A DNA stretch of 64,000 nucleotides. Origin: Pseudomonas sp. R28(2017) (GTDB lineage Bacteria > Pseudomonadota > Gammaproteobacteria > Pseudomonadales > Pseudomonadaceae). Where the stretch lies: positions 1-64,000 of the forward strand of contig NZ_NEHW01000020.1 of NCBI RefSeq assembly GCF_002112505.1, in the 5' to 3' direction. Shown in pieces: positions 19,490 to 36,676 of this stretch (the stretch's first letter is position 1; each line of letters begins with the position of its first letter). A program made the position numbers and the translations under genes. Under the pieces are notes generated by a model. It had not been told where the DNA came from and made no database searches. It worked only from the letters and a program-made list of their open reading frames with translations.

Positions 19490-19555
19490 TACTTTTTTCG
19501 GCCCTGCCAATGCCCTCTGGCGGATTCTGTTGCGGCCTGCAAAACCCGCTTGCCC

Positions 19556-19583
19556 CTTGAAGCTGGTTTTTCCGGCCCCATAT
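19556..19583 (+). promoter_or_regulatory. Sigma-32 (heat-shock) promoter of grpE
   Basis: CTTGAA (19556-19561) and CCCCATAT (19576-19583) with a 14-base spacer match the sigma-32 consensus. The start codon of grpE lies 57 bases downstream. Confidence 0.9.
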
Positions 19584-19640
19584 AGCCGGCAGACACGGCG
19601 AGCTTTGCTCGTACAACAGAAATTGCCCAGGAGAGAACTC

Positions 19641-20195
19641 ATGGCTGACGAACAGCTGAATGAAAAAGACCTTAACGCCGAAGAGGCTGGTGCAGTGGAT
19701 AACGGCGCCCGCGTTCAGGAGCTCGAGGAGCAGCTGGCCGCCGCCAAGGATCAGTCCCTGCGTGTCGCTGCAGAAGCGCAGAACAGCATTCGCCGCGCTG
19801 AGCAGGAAGTCGACAAGGCGCGCAAGTTCGCCCTCGAGAAGTTCGCTGGCGACCTGCTGCCGGTGATCGACAGCCTGGAGCTGGCCCTGGCGCACTCCAA
19901 TGCTGATGACGAACAGGTCAAGACCATCCGTGATGGCGTCGAGCTGACCCTGAAGATGTTCCAGGACACCCTGAAGCGCTACAACCTCGAAGCCATCGAC
20001 CCGCACGGCCAGCCATTCAACGCCGAGCACCACCAGGCGATGGCCATGCAGGAAAGCGCCGACGTCGAGCCGAACAGCGTGCTCAACGTGTTCCAGAAGG
20101 GCTACCTGCTCAACGGTCGCCTGCTGCGCCCCGCCATGGTGGTGGTGAGCAAGGCACCGGCAGCCCCGCAACCTTCTATCGATGAGAAGGCTTGA
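19641..20195 (+). CDS. grpE: Nucleotide exchange factor GrpE
   Basis: A 184-residue GrpE. The N-terminal half is a long helical coiled coil ([25 protein letters not shown] region), followed by the dimer helix [18 protein letters not shown] and the C-terminal beta domain ([40 protein letters not shown]). It releases ADP from DnaK. The ATG at 19641 has AGGAGAG upstream. It heads the grpE-dnaK-dnaJ heat-shock group. Its stop codon lies inside the -35 box of the dnaK promoter. Confidence 0.97.
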   Translation: MADEQLNEKDLNAEEAGAVDNGARVQELEEQLAAAKDQSLRVAAEAQNSIRRAEQEVDKARKFALEKFAGDLLPVIDSLELALAHSNADDEQVKTIRDGVELTLKMFQDTLKRYNLEAIDPHGQPFNAEHHQAMAMQESADVEPNSVLNVFQKGYLLNGRLLRPAMVVVSKAPAAPQPSIDEKA

Positions 20196-20218
20196 AATCT
20201 GTCGGGGCATCCCCATCT
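20191..20218 (+). promoter_or_regulatory. Sigma-32 promoter of dnaK, overlapping grpE stop
   Basis: CTTGAA (20191-20196) contains the grpE TGA stop at 20193-20195. CCCCATCT (20211-20218) follows after 14 bases. Both boxes match sigma-32. Confidence 0.9.
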
Positions 20219-20297
20219 AGGTGTCAAGCGTTCAAGTATTACCGCAGTTGGCCAGCAGTAGCCGCTGCCACCAAATTCAAGTTTCGGGAGAGATAAC

Positions 20298-22223
20298 ATG
20301 GGCAAAATCATCGGTATTGACCTGGGGACCACCAACTCGTGCGTCTCCATTCTGGAAAACGGTAACGTCAAGGTCATCGAAAACGCCGAAGGCGCGCGTA
20401 CTACCCCTTCGATCGTGGCCTACGCTAACGACGGCGAAATCCTGGTCGGTCAGTCGGCCAAGCGCCAGGCTGTGACCAACCCGCACAACACCCTGTTCGC
20501 CGTGAAGCGCCTGATCGGCCGCCGCTTCGAAGAAGACGTCGTGCAGAAAGACATCAAGCTGGTGCCGTACAAGATCGTCAAGGGCGGTAACGGCGACGCT
20601 TGGGTACAGGCCGCTGGCAAGGACATGGCGCCACCTCAGATCAGCGCCGAAGTCCTGAAGAAAATGAAGAAGACCGCCGAAGACTACCTCGGCGAGCCAG
20701 TTACCGAAGCGGTCATCACCGTTCCGGCTTACTTCAACGACAGCCAGCGCCAGGCCACCAAAGACGCCGGTCGCATCGCTGGTCTGGACGTGAAGCGCAT
20801 CATCAACGAACCGACCGCCGCTGCGCTGGCCTACGGCATGGACAAGGCCAAGGGCGACCACACTGTCATCGTTTATGACCTGGGTGGCGGTACCTTCGAC
20901 GTTTCGGTCATCGAAATCGCCGAAGTTGATGGCGAGCACCAGTTCGAAGTGCTGGCCACCAACGGCGACACCTTCCTGGGTGGCGAAGACTTCGACATGC
21001 GCCTGATCGACTACCTCGTCGACGAGTTCAAGAAAGAGTCCGGCATGGACCTGAAGAACGATCCACTGGCTCTGCAGCGCCTGAAAGAAGCCGCTGAAAA
21101 GGCCAAGATCGAGCTGTCCTCCGCTCAGTCGACCGACGTCAACCTGCCGTACATCACTGCAGATGCCACCGGTCCTAAGCACCTGAACGTGAAGATCTCC
21201 CGCGCCAAGCTGGAGTCGCTGGTAGAAGATCTGGTTCAACGTACCATCGAGCCTTGCCGCATCGCCCTGAAAGACGCCGGCATCGACGCCAGCAAGATCG
21301 ACGACGTGATCCTGGTCGGTGGCCAGACCCGTATGCCGATGGTGCAGAAGGCCGTTGCCGATTTCTTCGGCAAGGAAGCGCGCAAGGACGTCAACCCGGA
21401 CGAAGCCGTGGCCATGGGTGCTGCCATCCAGGGCGCCGTACTGGCCGGTGACGTGAAAGACGTACTGCTGCTGGACGTCAGCCCGCTGACCCTGGGTATC
21501 GAAACCATGGGTGGCGTGATGACCGCGCTGATCGAGAAGAACACCACCATCCCGACCAAGAAGTCGCAGGTGTTCTCGACTGCCGACGACAACCAGGGCG
21601 CCGTGACCATTCACGTGCTGCAAGGTGAGCGCAAGCAGGCTGCGCAGAACAAGTCGCTGGGCAAGTTCGACCTGGCTGACATTCCGCCAGCGCCACGTGG
21701 CGTACCGCAGATCGAAGTGACCTTCGACATCGACGCCAACGGCATCCTGCACGTCGGCGCCAAAGACAAGGCCACCGGTAAGGCTCAGTCGATCGTGATC
21801 AAGGCCAACTCCGGCCTGTCGGACGAAGAAATCGAGCGCATGGTGCGTGACGCCGAGGCCAACGCCGAGGAAGACCGCAAGTTCGAAGAGCTGGCCGCTG
21901 CCCGTAACCAGGGTGACGCACTGGTGCACTCGACTCGCAAGATGGTCGCTGACGCCGGTGACAAGGTCACTGCTGAAGAGAAAACCGCGATCGAAGCGGC
22001 CGTAGTTGCCCTGGAAGCCGCTGTCAAAGGCGACGACAAGGCCGCCATCGACGCCAAGGTCGAAGAGCTGTCCAAGGTTTCGGCTCCGGTTGCTCAGAAG
22101 ATGTACGCCGAGCAGCAGGCCGAACAGCCTCAGGGCGGCGCGCAGCAAGCCGAGCCGGAAGCCAAGCACGATGACGTGGTTGACGCCGAGTTCGAAGAAG
22201 TGAAAGGCGACGACAAGAAGTAA
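20298..22223 (+). CDS. dnaK: Chaperone Hsp70, DnaK
   Basis: A 641-residue DnaK with the ATPase domain at ~1-385 ([38 protein letters not shown]), the linker and substrate-binding domain (~390-510, [17 protein letters not shown]) and the helical lid ending in the acidic tail [15 protein letters not shown]. It refolds proteins with DnaJ and GrpE in the cytoplasm. GGGAGA lies before the ATG. Its own sigma-32 promoter lies 80 bases upstream, besides read-through from grpE. Confidence 0.98.
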   Translation: MGKIIGIDLGTTNSCVSILENGNVKVIENAEGARTTPSIVAYANDGEILVGQSAKRQAVTNPHNTLFAVKRLIGRRFEEDVVQKDIKLVPYKIVKGGNGDAWVQAAGKDMAPPQISAEVLKKMKKTAEDYLGEPVTEAVITVPAYFNDSQRQATKDAGRIAGLDVKRIINEPTAAALAYGMDKAKGDHTVIVYDLGGGTFDVSVIEIAEVDGEHQFEVLATNGDTFLGGEDFDMRLIDYLVDEFKKESGMDLKNDPLALQRLKEAAEKAKIELSSAQSTDVNLPYITADATGPKHLNVKISRAKLESLVEDLVQRTIEPCRIALKDAGIDASKIDDVILVGGQTRMPMVQKAVADFFGKEARKDVNPDEAVAMGAAIQGAVLAGDVKDVLLLDVSPLTLGIETMGGVMTALIEKNTTIPTKKSQVFSTADDNQGAVTIHVLQGERKQAAQNKSLGKFDLADIPPAPRGVPQIEVTFDIDANGILHVGAKDKATGKAQSIVIKANSGLSDEEIERMVRDAEANAEEDRKFEELAAARNQGDALVHSTRKMVADAGDKVTAEEKTAIEAAVVALEAAVKGDDKAAIDAKVEELSKVSAPVAQKMYAEQQAEQPQGGAQQAEPEAKHDDVVDAEFEEVKGDDKK

Positions 22224-22243
22224 TCGTTGCATGTTGTCGACCC

Positions 22244-22267
22244 GTTCACCGGCTTGTGCCGGTGAAC
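22244..22267 (+). terminator. Hairpin after dnaK (attenuator or mRNA stabiliser)
   Basis: GTTCACCGGC / GCCGGTGAAC is a perfect 10-bp stem with a TTGT loop, 20 bases after the dnaK stop. No T run follows, so it probably limits or processes read-through into dnaJ. A second GC hairpin (CGCGGGGGCTTGCTCCCGCG) follows near 22284. Confidence 0.55.
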
Positions 22268-22420
22268 TGGTAGGATGTCGCCGCGCGGGGGCTTGCTCCC
22301 GCGTTGGCGTATCTGGAATTCGAGATTTTTTACAGCATTTGTCCGTGCCACTCGTGGTTTGCAGGCAGGTGCTGATGGCGCGGCGCAGATGCCGGACGCC
22401 CCACAAGGTGCAAATGACCT

Positions 22421-24362
<1,942 letters not shown>

Positions 24363-24383
24363 TCGGTTTGGTCGATGTTGGCT

Positions 24384-24474
24384 TGTTCGCGGGCACGCCC
24401 GCTCCCATAGGATTGGTGCAGGGCTTAGGCGCTGTGCGGCCCCCTTGGGAGCGGGTTTACCCGCGAAACAGGCG
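24384..24474. repeat. REP pair
   Basis: Inverted REP elements (GTTCGCGGGCACGCCCGCTC and GGGAGCGGGTTTACCCGCGA) lie between dapB and the carA leader. Confidence 0.8.
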
Positions 24475-24480
24475 ACGCCG

Positions 24481-24604
24481 ATGTCAGTCTGTCGCAATCA
24501 TGTGTTTTGGAGACACATATGCGGTAGACCGAAAACGCACTTTTCTGTAAGCTACAGCTTTAGTGTGTCCACTAAAAGCGCGCAGCGAATTGAATTCAGC
24601 ACAT
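24481..24604 (+). promoter_or_regulatory. carA leader region with small frames and a pause-type hairpin
   Basis: This 124-base stretch precedes the carA terminator hairpin. It contains a mini-frame ATG-CGG-TAG at 24519-24527 with GGAG six bases ahead, a longer frame (24481-24606, 41 codons) that would stop at the foot of the terminator stem, and a hairpin GCTTTAGTG / CACTAAAAGC (24557-24579). The arrangement resembles attenuators of pyrimidine and amino-acid genes. The role is inferred. Confidence 0.5.
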
Positions 24605-24644
24605 AAAAGCGGGGTGACGTGTCCATACGTCACTCCGCTTTTTT
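24605..24644 (+). terminator. Strong intrinsic terminator just before carA
   Basis: A 16-bp stem (AAAAGCGGGGTGACGT with ACGTCACTCCGCTTTT, one G-U pair), a six-base loop and a run of six T lie 46 bases before the carA start. Any transcript entering carA from upstream must pass it, which suggests attenuation. Confidence 0.88.
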
Positions 24645-24689
24645 GCAACCTGCGATCGCCCTTTCATGCTTGATTTACGGGAGGTCTTC

Positions 24690-25826
24690 TTGACAAAGCC
24701 AGCCATACTCGCCCTTGCCGACGGCAGTATTTTCCGCGGTGAAGCCATCGGTGCCGACGGTCAGACCGTTGGTGAGGTGGTATTCAACACCGCTATGACC
24801 GGCTACCAGGAAATCCTTACAGACCCTTCCTACGCGCAGCAAATCGTTACCCTGACCTACCCGCACATCGGCAACACCGGCACCACCCCGGAAGACGCCG
24901 AGTCGAACCGTGTCTGGTCCGCTGGCCTGGTCATCCGCGACCTGCCGCTGCTGGCCAGCAACTGGCGTAACACCCAGTCGCTGCCTGAGTACCTCAAGGC
25001 CAACAATGTCGTCGCCATCGCCGGCATCGACACCCGTCGCCTGACCCGTATCCTGCGCGAAAAAGGCGCTCAGAACGGCTGCATCCTGGCGGGTGACAAC
25101 ATCAGCGAAGAAGCCGCCATCGCTGCTGCCCGCGGCTTCCCTGGCCTGAAGGGCATGGACCTGGCCAAGGTCGTTTCCACCAAGGAACGCTACGAGTGGC
25201 GCTCCAGCGTGTGGGAACTGAAAACCGACAGCCACCCGACCATCGATGCTGCCGACCTGCCGTACCACGTGGTCGCCTTCGACTACGGCGTCAAGCTGAA
25301 CATCCTGCGCATGCTGGTCGCCCGCGGCTGCCGCGTGACCGTGGTGCCTGCCCAGACCCCGGCCAGCGAAGTGCTGGCGCTGAATCCGGATGGCGTGTTC
25401 CTGTCCAACGGCCCTGGTGATCCGGAGCCATGCGACTATGCGATCCAGGCGATCAAGGAAATCCTCGAGACCGAGATCCCGGTATTCGGCATCTGCCTCG
25501 GCCACCAGCTGCTGGCCCTGGCCTCCGGCGCCAAGACCGTGAAGATGGGCCACGGCCACCACGGTGCCAACCACCCGGTCCAGGACCTGGACACCGGCGT
25601 GGTCATGATCACCAGCCAGAACCACGGTTTCGCCGTTGACGAAGCCACCCTGCCGGGCAACGTCCGCGCCATCCACAAGTCGCTGTTCGACGGCACCCTG
25701 CAGGGTATCGAGCGCACCGACAAGAGCGCGTTCAGCTTCCAGGGCCACCCTGAAGCGAGCCCAGGCCCGACCGACGTCGCGCCACTGTTCGATCGTTTCA
25801 CCGATGCCATGGCCAAGCGCCGCTGA
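24690..25826 (+). CDS. carA: Carbamoyl-phosphate synthase small subunit
   Basis: A 378-residue CarA with the N-terminal small-subunit domain ([46 protein letters not shown]) and a class I glutamine amidotransferase ([28 protein letters not shown] with the catalytic Cys, and GHPEASPGP with the catalytic His/Glu). It supplies ammonia to CarB for arginine and pyrimidine synthesis. The start is most likely TTG at 24690: GGGAGG lies five bases ahead and the product begins [13 protein letters not shown]. The upstream ATG at 24666 would add eight unrelated residues. A strong terminator lies in the leader. Confidence 0.95.
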   Translation: MTKPAILALADGSIFRGEAIGADGQTVGEVVFNTAMTGYQEILTDPSYAQQIVTLTYPHIGNTGTTPEDAESNRVWSAGLVIRDLPLLASNWRNTQSLPEYLKANNVVAIAGIDTRRLTRILREKGAQNGCILAGDNISEEAAIAAARGFPGLKGMDLAKVVSTKERYEWRSSVWELKTDSHPTIDAADLPYHVVAFDYGVKLNILRMLVARGCRVTVVPAQTPASEVLALNPDGVFLSNGPGDPEPCDYAIQAIKEILETEIPVFGICLGHQLLALASGAKTVKMGHGHHGANHPVQDLDTGVVMITSQNHGFAVDEATLPGNVRAIHKSLFDGTLQGIERTDKSAFSFQGHPEASPGPTDVAPLFDRFTDAMAKRR

Positions 25827-25932
25827 GCATCCTGCATCAAGGCCCCGGGCCGGCTCGCGCCGCGCCCGGAAGCGCCTGACCCAGATTGTTCAAGACGGCT
25901 TGCCGACTGACCCGCGGATTTGAGTGACAACC

Positions 25933-29150
<3,218 letters not shown>

Positions 29151-29154
<4 letters not shown>

Positions 29155-29633
29155 GCATGACCAAGTACCCGATGACCGTCCAGGGCGCTCGCGCCCTGGA
29201 AGAGGAGCTGACCTTCCTGAGCAAGACCGAGCGCCCGCGCCTGAGCCAAGCCATTGGCGAAGCGCGTGAGCTGGGCGACCTCAAGGAAAACGCCGAATAC
29301 CACGCCGCCCGTGAAGAGCAGGGCATGGTCGAAGCGCGCATCCGCGATATCGAAGGCCGTCTGCAGAACTCGGTGGTGATCGACGTCACCACCATCGCCC
29401 ACACCGGCAAGGTGATTTTCGGCACCACCGTGGTGCTGGCCAACACCGAAACCGATGACGAAGTGACCTACCAGATCGTTGGCGAAGATGAAGCCGACGT
29501 GAAACAAGGCAAGCTTTCGAGCAGCGCACCGATCGCCCGTGCCATCATTGGCAAGGAAGAAGGTGACACCGTGGTGGTCAAGACGCCAAGCGGTACGGTC
29601 GAGTACGAGATTGTCGAAGTCAAACACATCTGA
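29151..29633 (+). CDS. greA: Transcription elongation factor GreA
   Basis: A 160-residue GreA with the N-terminal coiled coil ([51 protein letters not shown], where the acidic tip reaches the RNA polymerase active site) and the C-terminal FKBP-like domain ([34 protein letters not shown]). It rescues backtracked polymerase. The start overlaps the carB stop in ATGA; an ATG two codons later also fits the family. Confidence 0.97.
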
Positions 29634-30060
29634 CCGGCGCCTGCGGGCGCCATCCCTCGAGGGGATCCTCTGGCAACTGGCCCAGGTTTTCTGGGTCGGC
29701 GGCCTGTGGGTGTTCCATGTGGGGTTGGTGCCGGCGCTGAAAGTCAGTGGCCTTGCACCCTTGCTGGTGCAGGATGTCGCCGGGCAGATCGACCGCTGGT
29801 TGATCGGCGTGGCGTTGCTTGGCTTGTTGACCCAACTGGCGGTGCTGGCGAGGGTGGACGGCCTGGCGGCCTGGTGGCGGCAGTTTCGCGGGCAGATGCT
29901 GTTGTTGGGCTTTGCGGCCTGCGTGGGGTACTACACCTTGCGCTACGGCATCTCGGTCGGCGAGCGCTGGCAGATGTTCTGTTTCCTGGTACTGGGCTTC
30001 TCCGGCATCGTGCTGGTGGCCCAACCAGTCCCGGTCAGGGCGCGCCAGGCGCGCCACTGA
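29611..30060 (+). CDS. DUF4149-type inner membrane protein
   Basis: A ~149-residue protein with four hydrophobic segments ([72 protein letters not shown]). A family of this kind often sits beside greA and yhbY in pseudomonads; its function is unknown. No ATG is available: the best guess is TTG at 29611, which overlaps the end of greA by 23 bases and gives [20 protein letters not shown]. The start is uncertain, but the membrane part is clear. The gene converges on yhbY with a 12-base gap and no clear terminator. Confidence 0.75.
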   Translation: MSKSNTSDRRLRAPSLEGILWQLAQVFWVGGLWVFHVGLVPALKVSGLAPLLVQDVAGQIDRWLIGVALLGLLTQLAVLARVDGLAAWWRQFRGQMLLLGFAACVGYYTLRYGISVGERWQMFCFLVLGFSGIVLVAQPVPVRARQARH

Positions 30061-30072
30061 GCGGAGCCACCG

Positions 30073-30381
30073 TCACTTGTAACGGTGGATGTTGGACAGT
30101 TGCTTGTTCGGCTGCGGGTTCTTGCGATAGATCAGCGCTTTCTTGCCGATGGTCTGTACCAGCTCGGCACGGCCAACCTTGCACAGTTCGGCAATGGCGG
30201 CGGCGCGCTCTTCGCGATCTTCCGAGCGAATTTCGACCTTGATCAGTTCGTGATCAGCCAGCGCACGCTCCAGTTCGGCGATCACGCCTTCGTTCAAACC
30301 GTTGCCAGCAACGATCAGGACCGGCTTCAGGTCGTGACCAATGGACTTGTATTGCTTCTTCTGCTCGTTATTGAGCGGCAT
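30073..30381 (-). CDS. yhbY: YhbY-type RNA-binding (CRM domain) protein
   Basis: A 102-residue CRM-domain protein (MPLNNEQKKQYKSIGHDLKPVLIVAGNGLNE, DHELIKVEIRSEDREER, RAELVQTIGKKALIYRKNPQPN). The GxxG-like loop VAGNGLNE binds RNA. YhbY associates with pre-50S ribosomes in E. coli. The ATG at 30381 has an AAAGGG ribosome site. It is divergent from rlmE, as is common in gammaproteobacteria. Confidence 0.93.
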   Translation of the reverse strand: MPLNNEQKKQYKSIGHDLKPVLIVAGNGLNEGVIAELERALADHELIKVEIRSEDREERAAAIAELCKVGRAELVQTIGKKALIYRKNPQPNKQLSNIHRYK

Positions 30382-30483
30382 AATCTGACCCTTTCCGTCT
30401 GATTCTGTAAAATTGACCGGCATTTTACCCGAGGGCCACCGGCTCCGCCCAGTCAATCACGACGCATATCATCGAGGTGCCCC

Positions 30484-31110
30484 GTGGTACAACGTTCCAA
30501 AAGCAGCGCAAACTGGCTGCGAGAGCATTTCAACGATCCTTTTGTGAAACAGGCGCAGAAGGACGGCTACCGCTCGCGTGCGAGCTACAAACTGCTGGAG
30601 ATCCAGGAAAAGGACCGCCTGATCCGCCCCGGCATGAGCGTGATCGACCTTGGTGCGGCACCGGGAGGCTGGTCGCAAGTGACCAGTCGTCTGATTGGTG
30701 GCCAGGGCCGGCTGATCGCATCCGACATTCTGGAAATGGACTCGATCCCTGATGTGACCTTCATTCAGGGCGACTTCACCCAGGATGAAGTGCTGCAGCA
30801 GATTCTTCAGGCGGTCGGTGATTCGCACGTAGACCTTGTGATTTCCGACATGGCCCCCAATATGAGTGGTACGCCTGCGGTGGACATGCCGCGCGCCATG
30901 TTCCTCTGCGAGCTGGCCCTGGATCTGGCGACCCGCGTGCTCAAGCCTGGCGGGGACTTCCTGATCAAGATCTTCCAGGGCGAAGGTTTCGACATGTACC
31001 TCAAGGACGTGCGTAGCAAGTTCGACAAGGTGCAGATGCGCAAGCCGTCGTCTTCGCGGGACCGTTCCCGTGAGCAGTACCTGCTGGGCAGGGGTTTCAA
31101 AGGGGCATGA
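30484..31110 (+). CDS. rlmE: 23S rRNA 2'-O-ribose U2552 methyltransferase
   Basis: A 208-residue FtsJ/RrmJ protein. The SAM-binding motif [14 protein letters not shown] and the catalytic K-D-K-E residues ([19 protein letters not shown]) are present. It methylates U2552 of 23S rRNA late in 50S assembly. The start is GTG with GAGGTG ahead; no ATG fits the conserved N-terminus [18 protein letters not shown]. ftsH follows after 192 bases, the usual rlmE-ftsH neighbourhood. Confidence 0.95.
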   Translation: MVQRSKSSANWLREHFNDPFVKQAQKDGYRSRASYKLLEIQEKDRLIRPGMSVIDLGAAPGGWSQVTSRLIGGQGRLIASDILEMDSIPDVTFIQGDFTQDEVLQQILQAVGDSHVDLVISDMAPNMSGTPAVDMPRAMFLCELALDLATRVLKPGGDFLIKIFQGEGFDMYLKDVRSKFDKVQMRKPSSSRDRSREQYLLGRGFKGA

Positions 31111-31302
31111 GGCGTATTGCGGGGTGGCTGATAGTTATTTCCAATCGGCTGCCCCGTCAGGATCGTCCGAACTTCGTGTAGTCTAGCTTTCACAAAGGGT
31201 TACAGACGGTGCCTGCGGATGCGTAGGTAATGTAGTAAGTTAGGGCGATGAATATCATGCGAGGCACGGCTGCGTCGTGCGCCGGCCTCAGAGGGTAGCG
31301 AA

Positions 31303-33216
<1,914 letters not shown>

Positions 33217-33224
33217 GGGCACCT

Positions 33225-34076
33225 ATGAGCTCAGTGCAGTACCCGACCCGGTTGCCTTGCGGCAACCGGGTTCTTGATCTTTCCCGTACCCATGTCATGG
33301 GTATTCTCAATATCACGCCCGACTCTTTCTCCGATGGTGGACGGTTCAGCCAGCGTGACGAGGCGTTGCGCCATGCCGAGGCGATGATCGCGGCGGGTGC
33401 CACGCTGATCGACATCGGTGGCGAGTCGACCCGCCCCGGCGCCCGTGCGGTTTCGGTCACCGAAGAGATCGAGCGTGTGGCGCCGATGGTCGAGGCGATC
33501 AACAGTCGCTTCGACGTGGTCATTTCGGTCGATACCTCGACGCCTGCGGTCATTCGCGAATCGGCCCGGCTGGGTGCCGGCCTGATCAACGACGTGCGCG
33601 CCCTGGAGCGCGATGGTGCGCTGGATGCGGCGGCAGACACTGGCTTGCCGGTGTGCCTGATGCACATGCGCGGCGAGCCCGGTACCATGCAGGACGACCC
33701 GCATTACGAAGATGTGACCGCCGACGTAACGCGCTATCTTGAACAACGGATGGCCGCTTGCGCAGCGGCGGGCATCCCCGCCGAACGAATCATTCTTGAT
33801 CCAGGCTTCGGTTTCGCCAAGACGCTGGCGCACAACCTCAGCCTGTTCAAGCACATGGAGGCGCTCTATCGCCTCGGGCGCCCGCTGCTGGTGGGTGTTT
33901 CACGCAAGAGCATGATCGGCCTGACGCTGGATCGTCCGGTCGGTGAGCGACTGTACGGCAGCCTCGCGCTGGCGGCTCTGGCCATGACCAAGGGGGCCAG
34001 CATCCTGCGCGTCCATGATGTGGCCGAGACCGTCGATGTGGTGCGCATGATTGCCGCGGTACAGAACGCCGAATAA
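33225..34076 (+). CDS. folP: Dihydropteroate synthase
   Basis: A 283-residue TIM-barrel enzyme with [14 protein letters not shown] (pterin-binding signature 1), [12 protein letters not shown] (signature 2), [13 protein letters not shown] and [17 protein letters not shown]. It joins pterin pyrophosphate to p-aminobenzoate in folate synthesis and is the sulfonamide target. It starts eight bases after ftsH and precedes glmM by 16 bases, the conserved ftsH-folP-glmM unit. Confidence 0.97.
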   Translation: MSSVQYPTRLPCGNRVLDLSRTHVMGILNITPDSFSDGGRFSQRDEALRHAEAMIAAGATLIDIGGESTRPGARAVSVTEEIERVAPMVEAINSRFDVVISVDTSTPAVIRESARLGAGLINDVRALERDGALDAAADTGLPVCLMHMRGEPGTMQDDPHYEDVTADVTRYLEQRMAACAAAGIPAERIILDPGFGFAKTLAHNLSLFKHMEALYRLGRPLLVGVSRKSMIGLTLDRPVGERLYGSLALAALAMTKGASILRVHDVAETVDVVRMIAAVQNAE

Positions 34077-34092
34077 GAACATTGGAGTCCCT

Positions 34093-35433
34093 ATGAGCAG
34101 AAAATACTTTGGTACCGACGGCATCCGTGGCCGTGTCGGCGAATACCCGATCACTCCGGACTTCATGCTGAAGCTGGGCTGGGCTGCAGGCATGGCCTTC
34201 CGCAAGCAGGGCAATTGCCGTGTGCTGGTGGGCAAGGACACGCGTATTTCCGGTTACATGTTCGAGTCCGCGCTCGAAGCCGGTTTGTCTGCAGCCGGTG
34301 CTGACGTGATGCTGCTCGGGCCGATGCCGACCCCGGCCATCGCTTACCTGACTCGCACCTTCCATGCCGAAGCGGGCATCGTCATCAGCGCCTCGCACAA
34401 CCCGCACGATGACAACGGCATCAAGTTCTTCTCCGGGCAGGGCACCAAGCTGCCTGACGAAGTCGAGCTGATGATCGAGGAATTGCTCGATCAGCCGATG
34501 ACCGTGGTCGAGTCGAGCAAGCTGGGCAAGGTTTCCCGTATCAACGACGCGGCTGGCCGCTACATCGAGTTCTGCAAGAGCAGCGTACCAAGCAGCACCA
34601 GCTTCGAAGGCCTCAAGCTTGTTGTCGACTGTGCCCACGGCGCCACCTACAAGGTGGCCCCGAGCGTGTTCCGCGAACTCGGCGCCGACGTGACCGTGCT
34701 GCATGCGCAGCCCGACGGCCTGAACATCAACGAGGGTTGCGGCTCGACCCACATCGAATCGCTGCAGGCTGCCGTGCTGGTGGGCCATGCCGACCTGGGC
34801 ATCGCCTTCGATGGCGATGGCGACCGGGTACTGATGGTCGACCACACCGGGGCCATCGTCGATGGCGACGAATTGCTGTTCATCATCGCTCGCGACCTGC
34901 ACGAGCGTGGCAAGCTGCAAGGCGGGGTGGTCGGCACGCTGATGAGCAACCTGGGCCTGGAGCTGGCGCTCAAGGACCTGGATATTCCGTTCGTGCGGGC
35001 CAAGGTCGGCGATCGCTACGTGATGGCCGAGCTGCTCGAGCGGGACTGGCTGCTGGGTGGCGAGAACTCCGGGCATGTGGTGTGCTGCAACCACACCACC
35101 ACCGGTGATGCGATCATTGCCGCGCTGCAGGTGCTGATGGCGCTCAAGCGCCGCGGCGAGACCCTGGCACAGGCCCGTCAGGCCCTGCGCAAATGCCCTC
35201 AGGTATTGATCAACGTGCGCTTTGGCGCCAGCAAGGTCGATCCTCTGGAGCATCCGGCCGTCAAGGAAGCCAGCGCCAAGGTCACCGAGGCCATGGCGGG
35301 GCGCGGGCGTGTGCTGCTGCGCAAGTCCGGTACCGAGCCTTTGGTGCGGGTAATGGTCGAAGGTGACGACGAAAACCAGGTGCGTGGCCACGCCGAAGCC
35401 CTGGCCAAGCTGGTTGCGGAAGTTTGTGCCTGA
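34093..35433 (+). CDS. glmM: Phosphoglucosamine mutase
   Basis: A 446-residue alpha-D-phosphohexomutase with [16 protein letters not shown] at the start, the active-site serine loop [15 protein letters not shown] (Ser at about 101), the metal loop [11 protein letters not shown] and the C-terminal [15 protein letters not shown]. It converts glucosamine-6-phosphate to glucosamine-1-phosphate for peptidoglycan and LPS. ATG 34093 gives the family N-terminus. Confidence 0.97.
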   Translation: MSRKYFGTDGIRGRVGEYPITPDFMLKLGWAAGMAFRKQGNCRVLVGKDTRISGYMFESALEAGLSAAGADVMLLGPMPTPAIAYLTRTFHAEAGIVISASHNPHDDNGIKFFSGQGTKLPDEVELMIEELLDQPMTVVESSKLGKVSRINDAAGRYIEFCKSSVPSSTSFEGLKLVVDCAHGATYKVAPSVFRELGADVTVLHAQPDGLNINEGCGSTHIESLQAAVLVGHADLGIAFDGDGDRVLMVDHTGAIVDGDELLFIIARDLHERGKLQGGVVGTLMSNLGLELALKDLDIPFVRAKVGDRYVMAELLERDWLLGGENSGHVVCCNHTTTGDAIIAALQVLMALKRRGETLAQARQALRKCPQVLINVRFGASKVDPLEHPAVKEASAKVTEAMAGRGRVLLRKSGTEPLVRVMVEGDDENQVRGHAEALAKLVAEVCA

Positions 35434-35499
35434 AAGAGGCTTGCCAGCGCAGATCGGGTTGGGTAAGATCTGCGCCCACTTTGACCGACGAGGTAAAGC

Positions 35500-36255
35500 A
35501 TGCGTCGCCCCATGGTAGCTGGTAACTGGAAGATGCACGGTACCCGCGCCAGCGTCGCTGAGCTGATCCTGGGCCTGGGCAATATGTCCGTGCCAAGCGG
35601 TGTTGAAGTCGCGGTGTTCCCCTCAGCGCTGTTCATCAACCAGGTGGTTGATGGGTTGCAAGGCAAGGGGATCACTGTCGGAGCACAGAATTCTGCGGTA
35701 AAGCCCGAACAGGGCGCGCTGACCGGTGAAGTTGCGCCGAGTCAGTTGGTTGAAGCAGGTTGCAAGTTGGTCTTGATTGGCCATTCCGAACGTCGCCAGA
35801 TCATCGGCGAAAGTGAAGAAGTGCTGAAAGATAAGTTTGCAGCCGCTCAACTTAGTGGTTTAATGCCGGTGCTCTGCGTAGGGGAAACTCTCGAAGAGCG
35901 TGAGGCAGGCAAGACACTCGAAGTTGTCGGGGGTCAACTAAGCAGTATCATCGACGCGTTCGGTGTTAAGGCTTTCGCCAATGCAGTAATTGCCTATGAG
36001 CCGGTTTGGGCCATTGGCACAGGTTTGACGGCTTCGCCTCAACAGGCTCAGGATGTGCATGCAGCCATCCGCGCTCAGTTGGCGGCCGAAGACGCCGAAG
36101 TTGCCGCAAACGTGCAGCTTCTCTACGGCGGCAGCGTGAAGGCGGCCAATGCGGCCGAACTGTTCGGCATGCCGGATATCGATGGGGGGCTCATTGGTGG
36201 AGCGTCCCTGAACGCAGACGAATTCGGTGCAATTTGTCGCGCCGCAGGAAACTGA
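35500..36255 (+). CDS. tpiA: Triosephosphate isomerase
   Basis: A 251-residue TIM with [13 protein letters not shown] (active-site Lys), [12 protein letters not shown] (His) and [15 protein letters not shown] (Glu and loop 6), and [12 protein letters not shown] near the end. It interconverts dihydroxyacetone phosphate and glyceraldehyde-3-phosphate. From about 35640 on, the gene is visibly richer in A and T at third positions than glmM or nusA. secG starts four bases after its stop. Confidence 0.97.
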   Translation: MRRPMVAGNWKMHGTRASVAELILGLGNMSVPSGVEVAVFPSALFINQVVDGLQGKGITVGAQNSAVKPEQGALTGEVAPSQLVEAGCKLVLIGHSERRQIIGESEEVLKDKFAAAQLSGLMPVLCVGETLEEREAGKTLEVVGGQLSSIIDAFGVKAFANAVIAYEPVWAIGTGLTASPQQAQDVHAAIRAQLAAEDAEVAANVQLLYGGSVKAANAAELFGMPDIDGGLIGGASLNADEFGAICRAAGN

Positions 36256-36259
36256 ACAA

Positions 36260-36655
36260 ATGCTGGAAACAGTTATCGTTGTTTTTCATCTGTTGGCAGC
36301 GCTGTCGCTTGTAGTGCTGGTTCTGTTGCAACAGGGTAAGGGTGCGGAAGCAGGTGCATCTTTCGGCGCAGGTGCCTCAAACACTGTGTTCGGAAGCCAA
36401 GGTTCTGCTACCTTCCTGAGTAAATTAACTGCTATACTCGCTGCCACTTTCTTTTTGACAGCACTTGGGTTAGGATGCTTCGCGAAGCAACAAGCTCACC
36501 AGCTTAGCCAAGCAGGTCTTCCAGATCCAGCGGTGCTAGAAGTGAAAGAGCCGCAGAAACCGGCAGTTAATGATGATGTACCGGTGCTCCAGGAACAGAA
36601 GAGCGACACCACCAGCAAAGGTGATGTACCTCCTCCGGCCGAAGAGCAGAAGTAA
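36260..36655 (+). CDS. secG: Protein-export membrane protein SecG
   Basis: A 131-residue SecG with two transmembrane helices ([20 protein letters not shown] and [19 protein letters not shown]) around the conserved loop [30 protein letters not shown]. The C-terminal ~60 residues are a charged Pro/Glu/Gln-rich tail. It assists SecYE in protein export. Base composition is lower in GC than the flanks, like tpiA. tRNA-Leu follows 21 bases later and is probably on the same transcript. Confidence 0.95.
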   Translation: MLETVIVVFHLLAALSLVVLVLLQQGKGAEAGASFGAGASNTVFGSQGSATFLSKLTAILAATFFLTALGLGCFAKQQAHQLSQAGLPDPAVLEVKEPQKPAVNDDVPVLQEQKSDTTSKGDVPPPAEEQK

Positions 36656-36676
36656 CGGGTTTCAAGTAGTAGTATT

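Noticed and set aside
20277-22406. Open frame of ~700 codons opposite dnaK
   Set aside because: Well-known artefact of dnaK codon usage; Gly/Val/His-rich nonsense protein.
31111-31302. Sigma-32 promoter of ftsH
   Set aside because: No CTTGAA/CCCCAT pair could be found in the gap, so no claim is made; nothing else distinct was seen there.
35164-35180. TGGCAC inside glmM as a sigma-54 element
   Set aside because: Within coding sequence and without the GC at the right distance.
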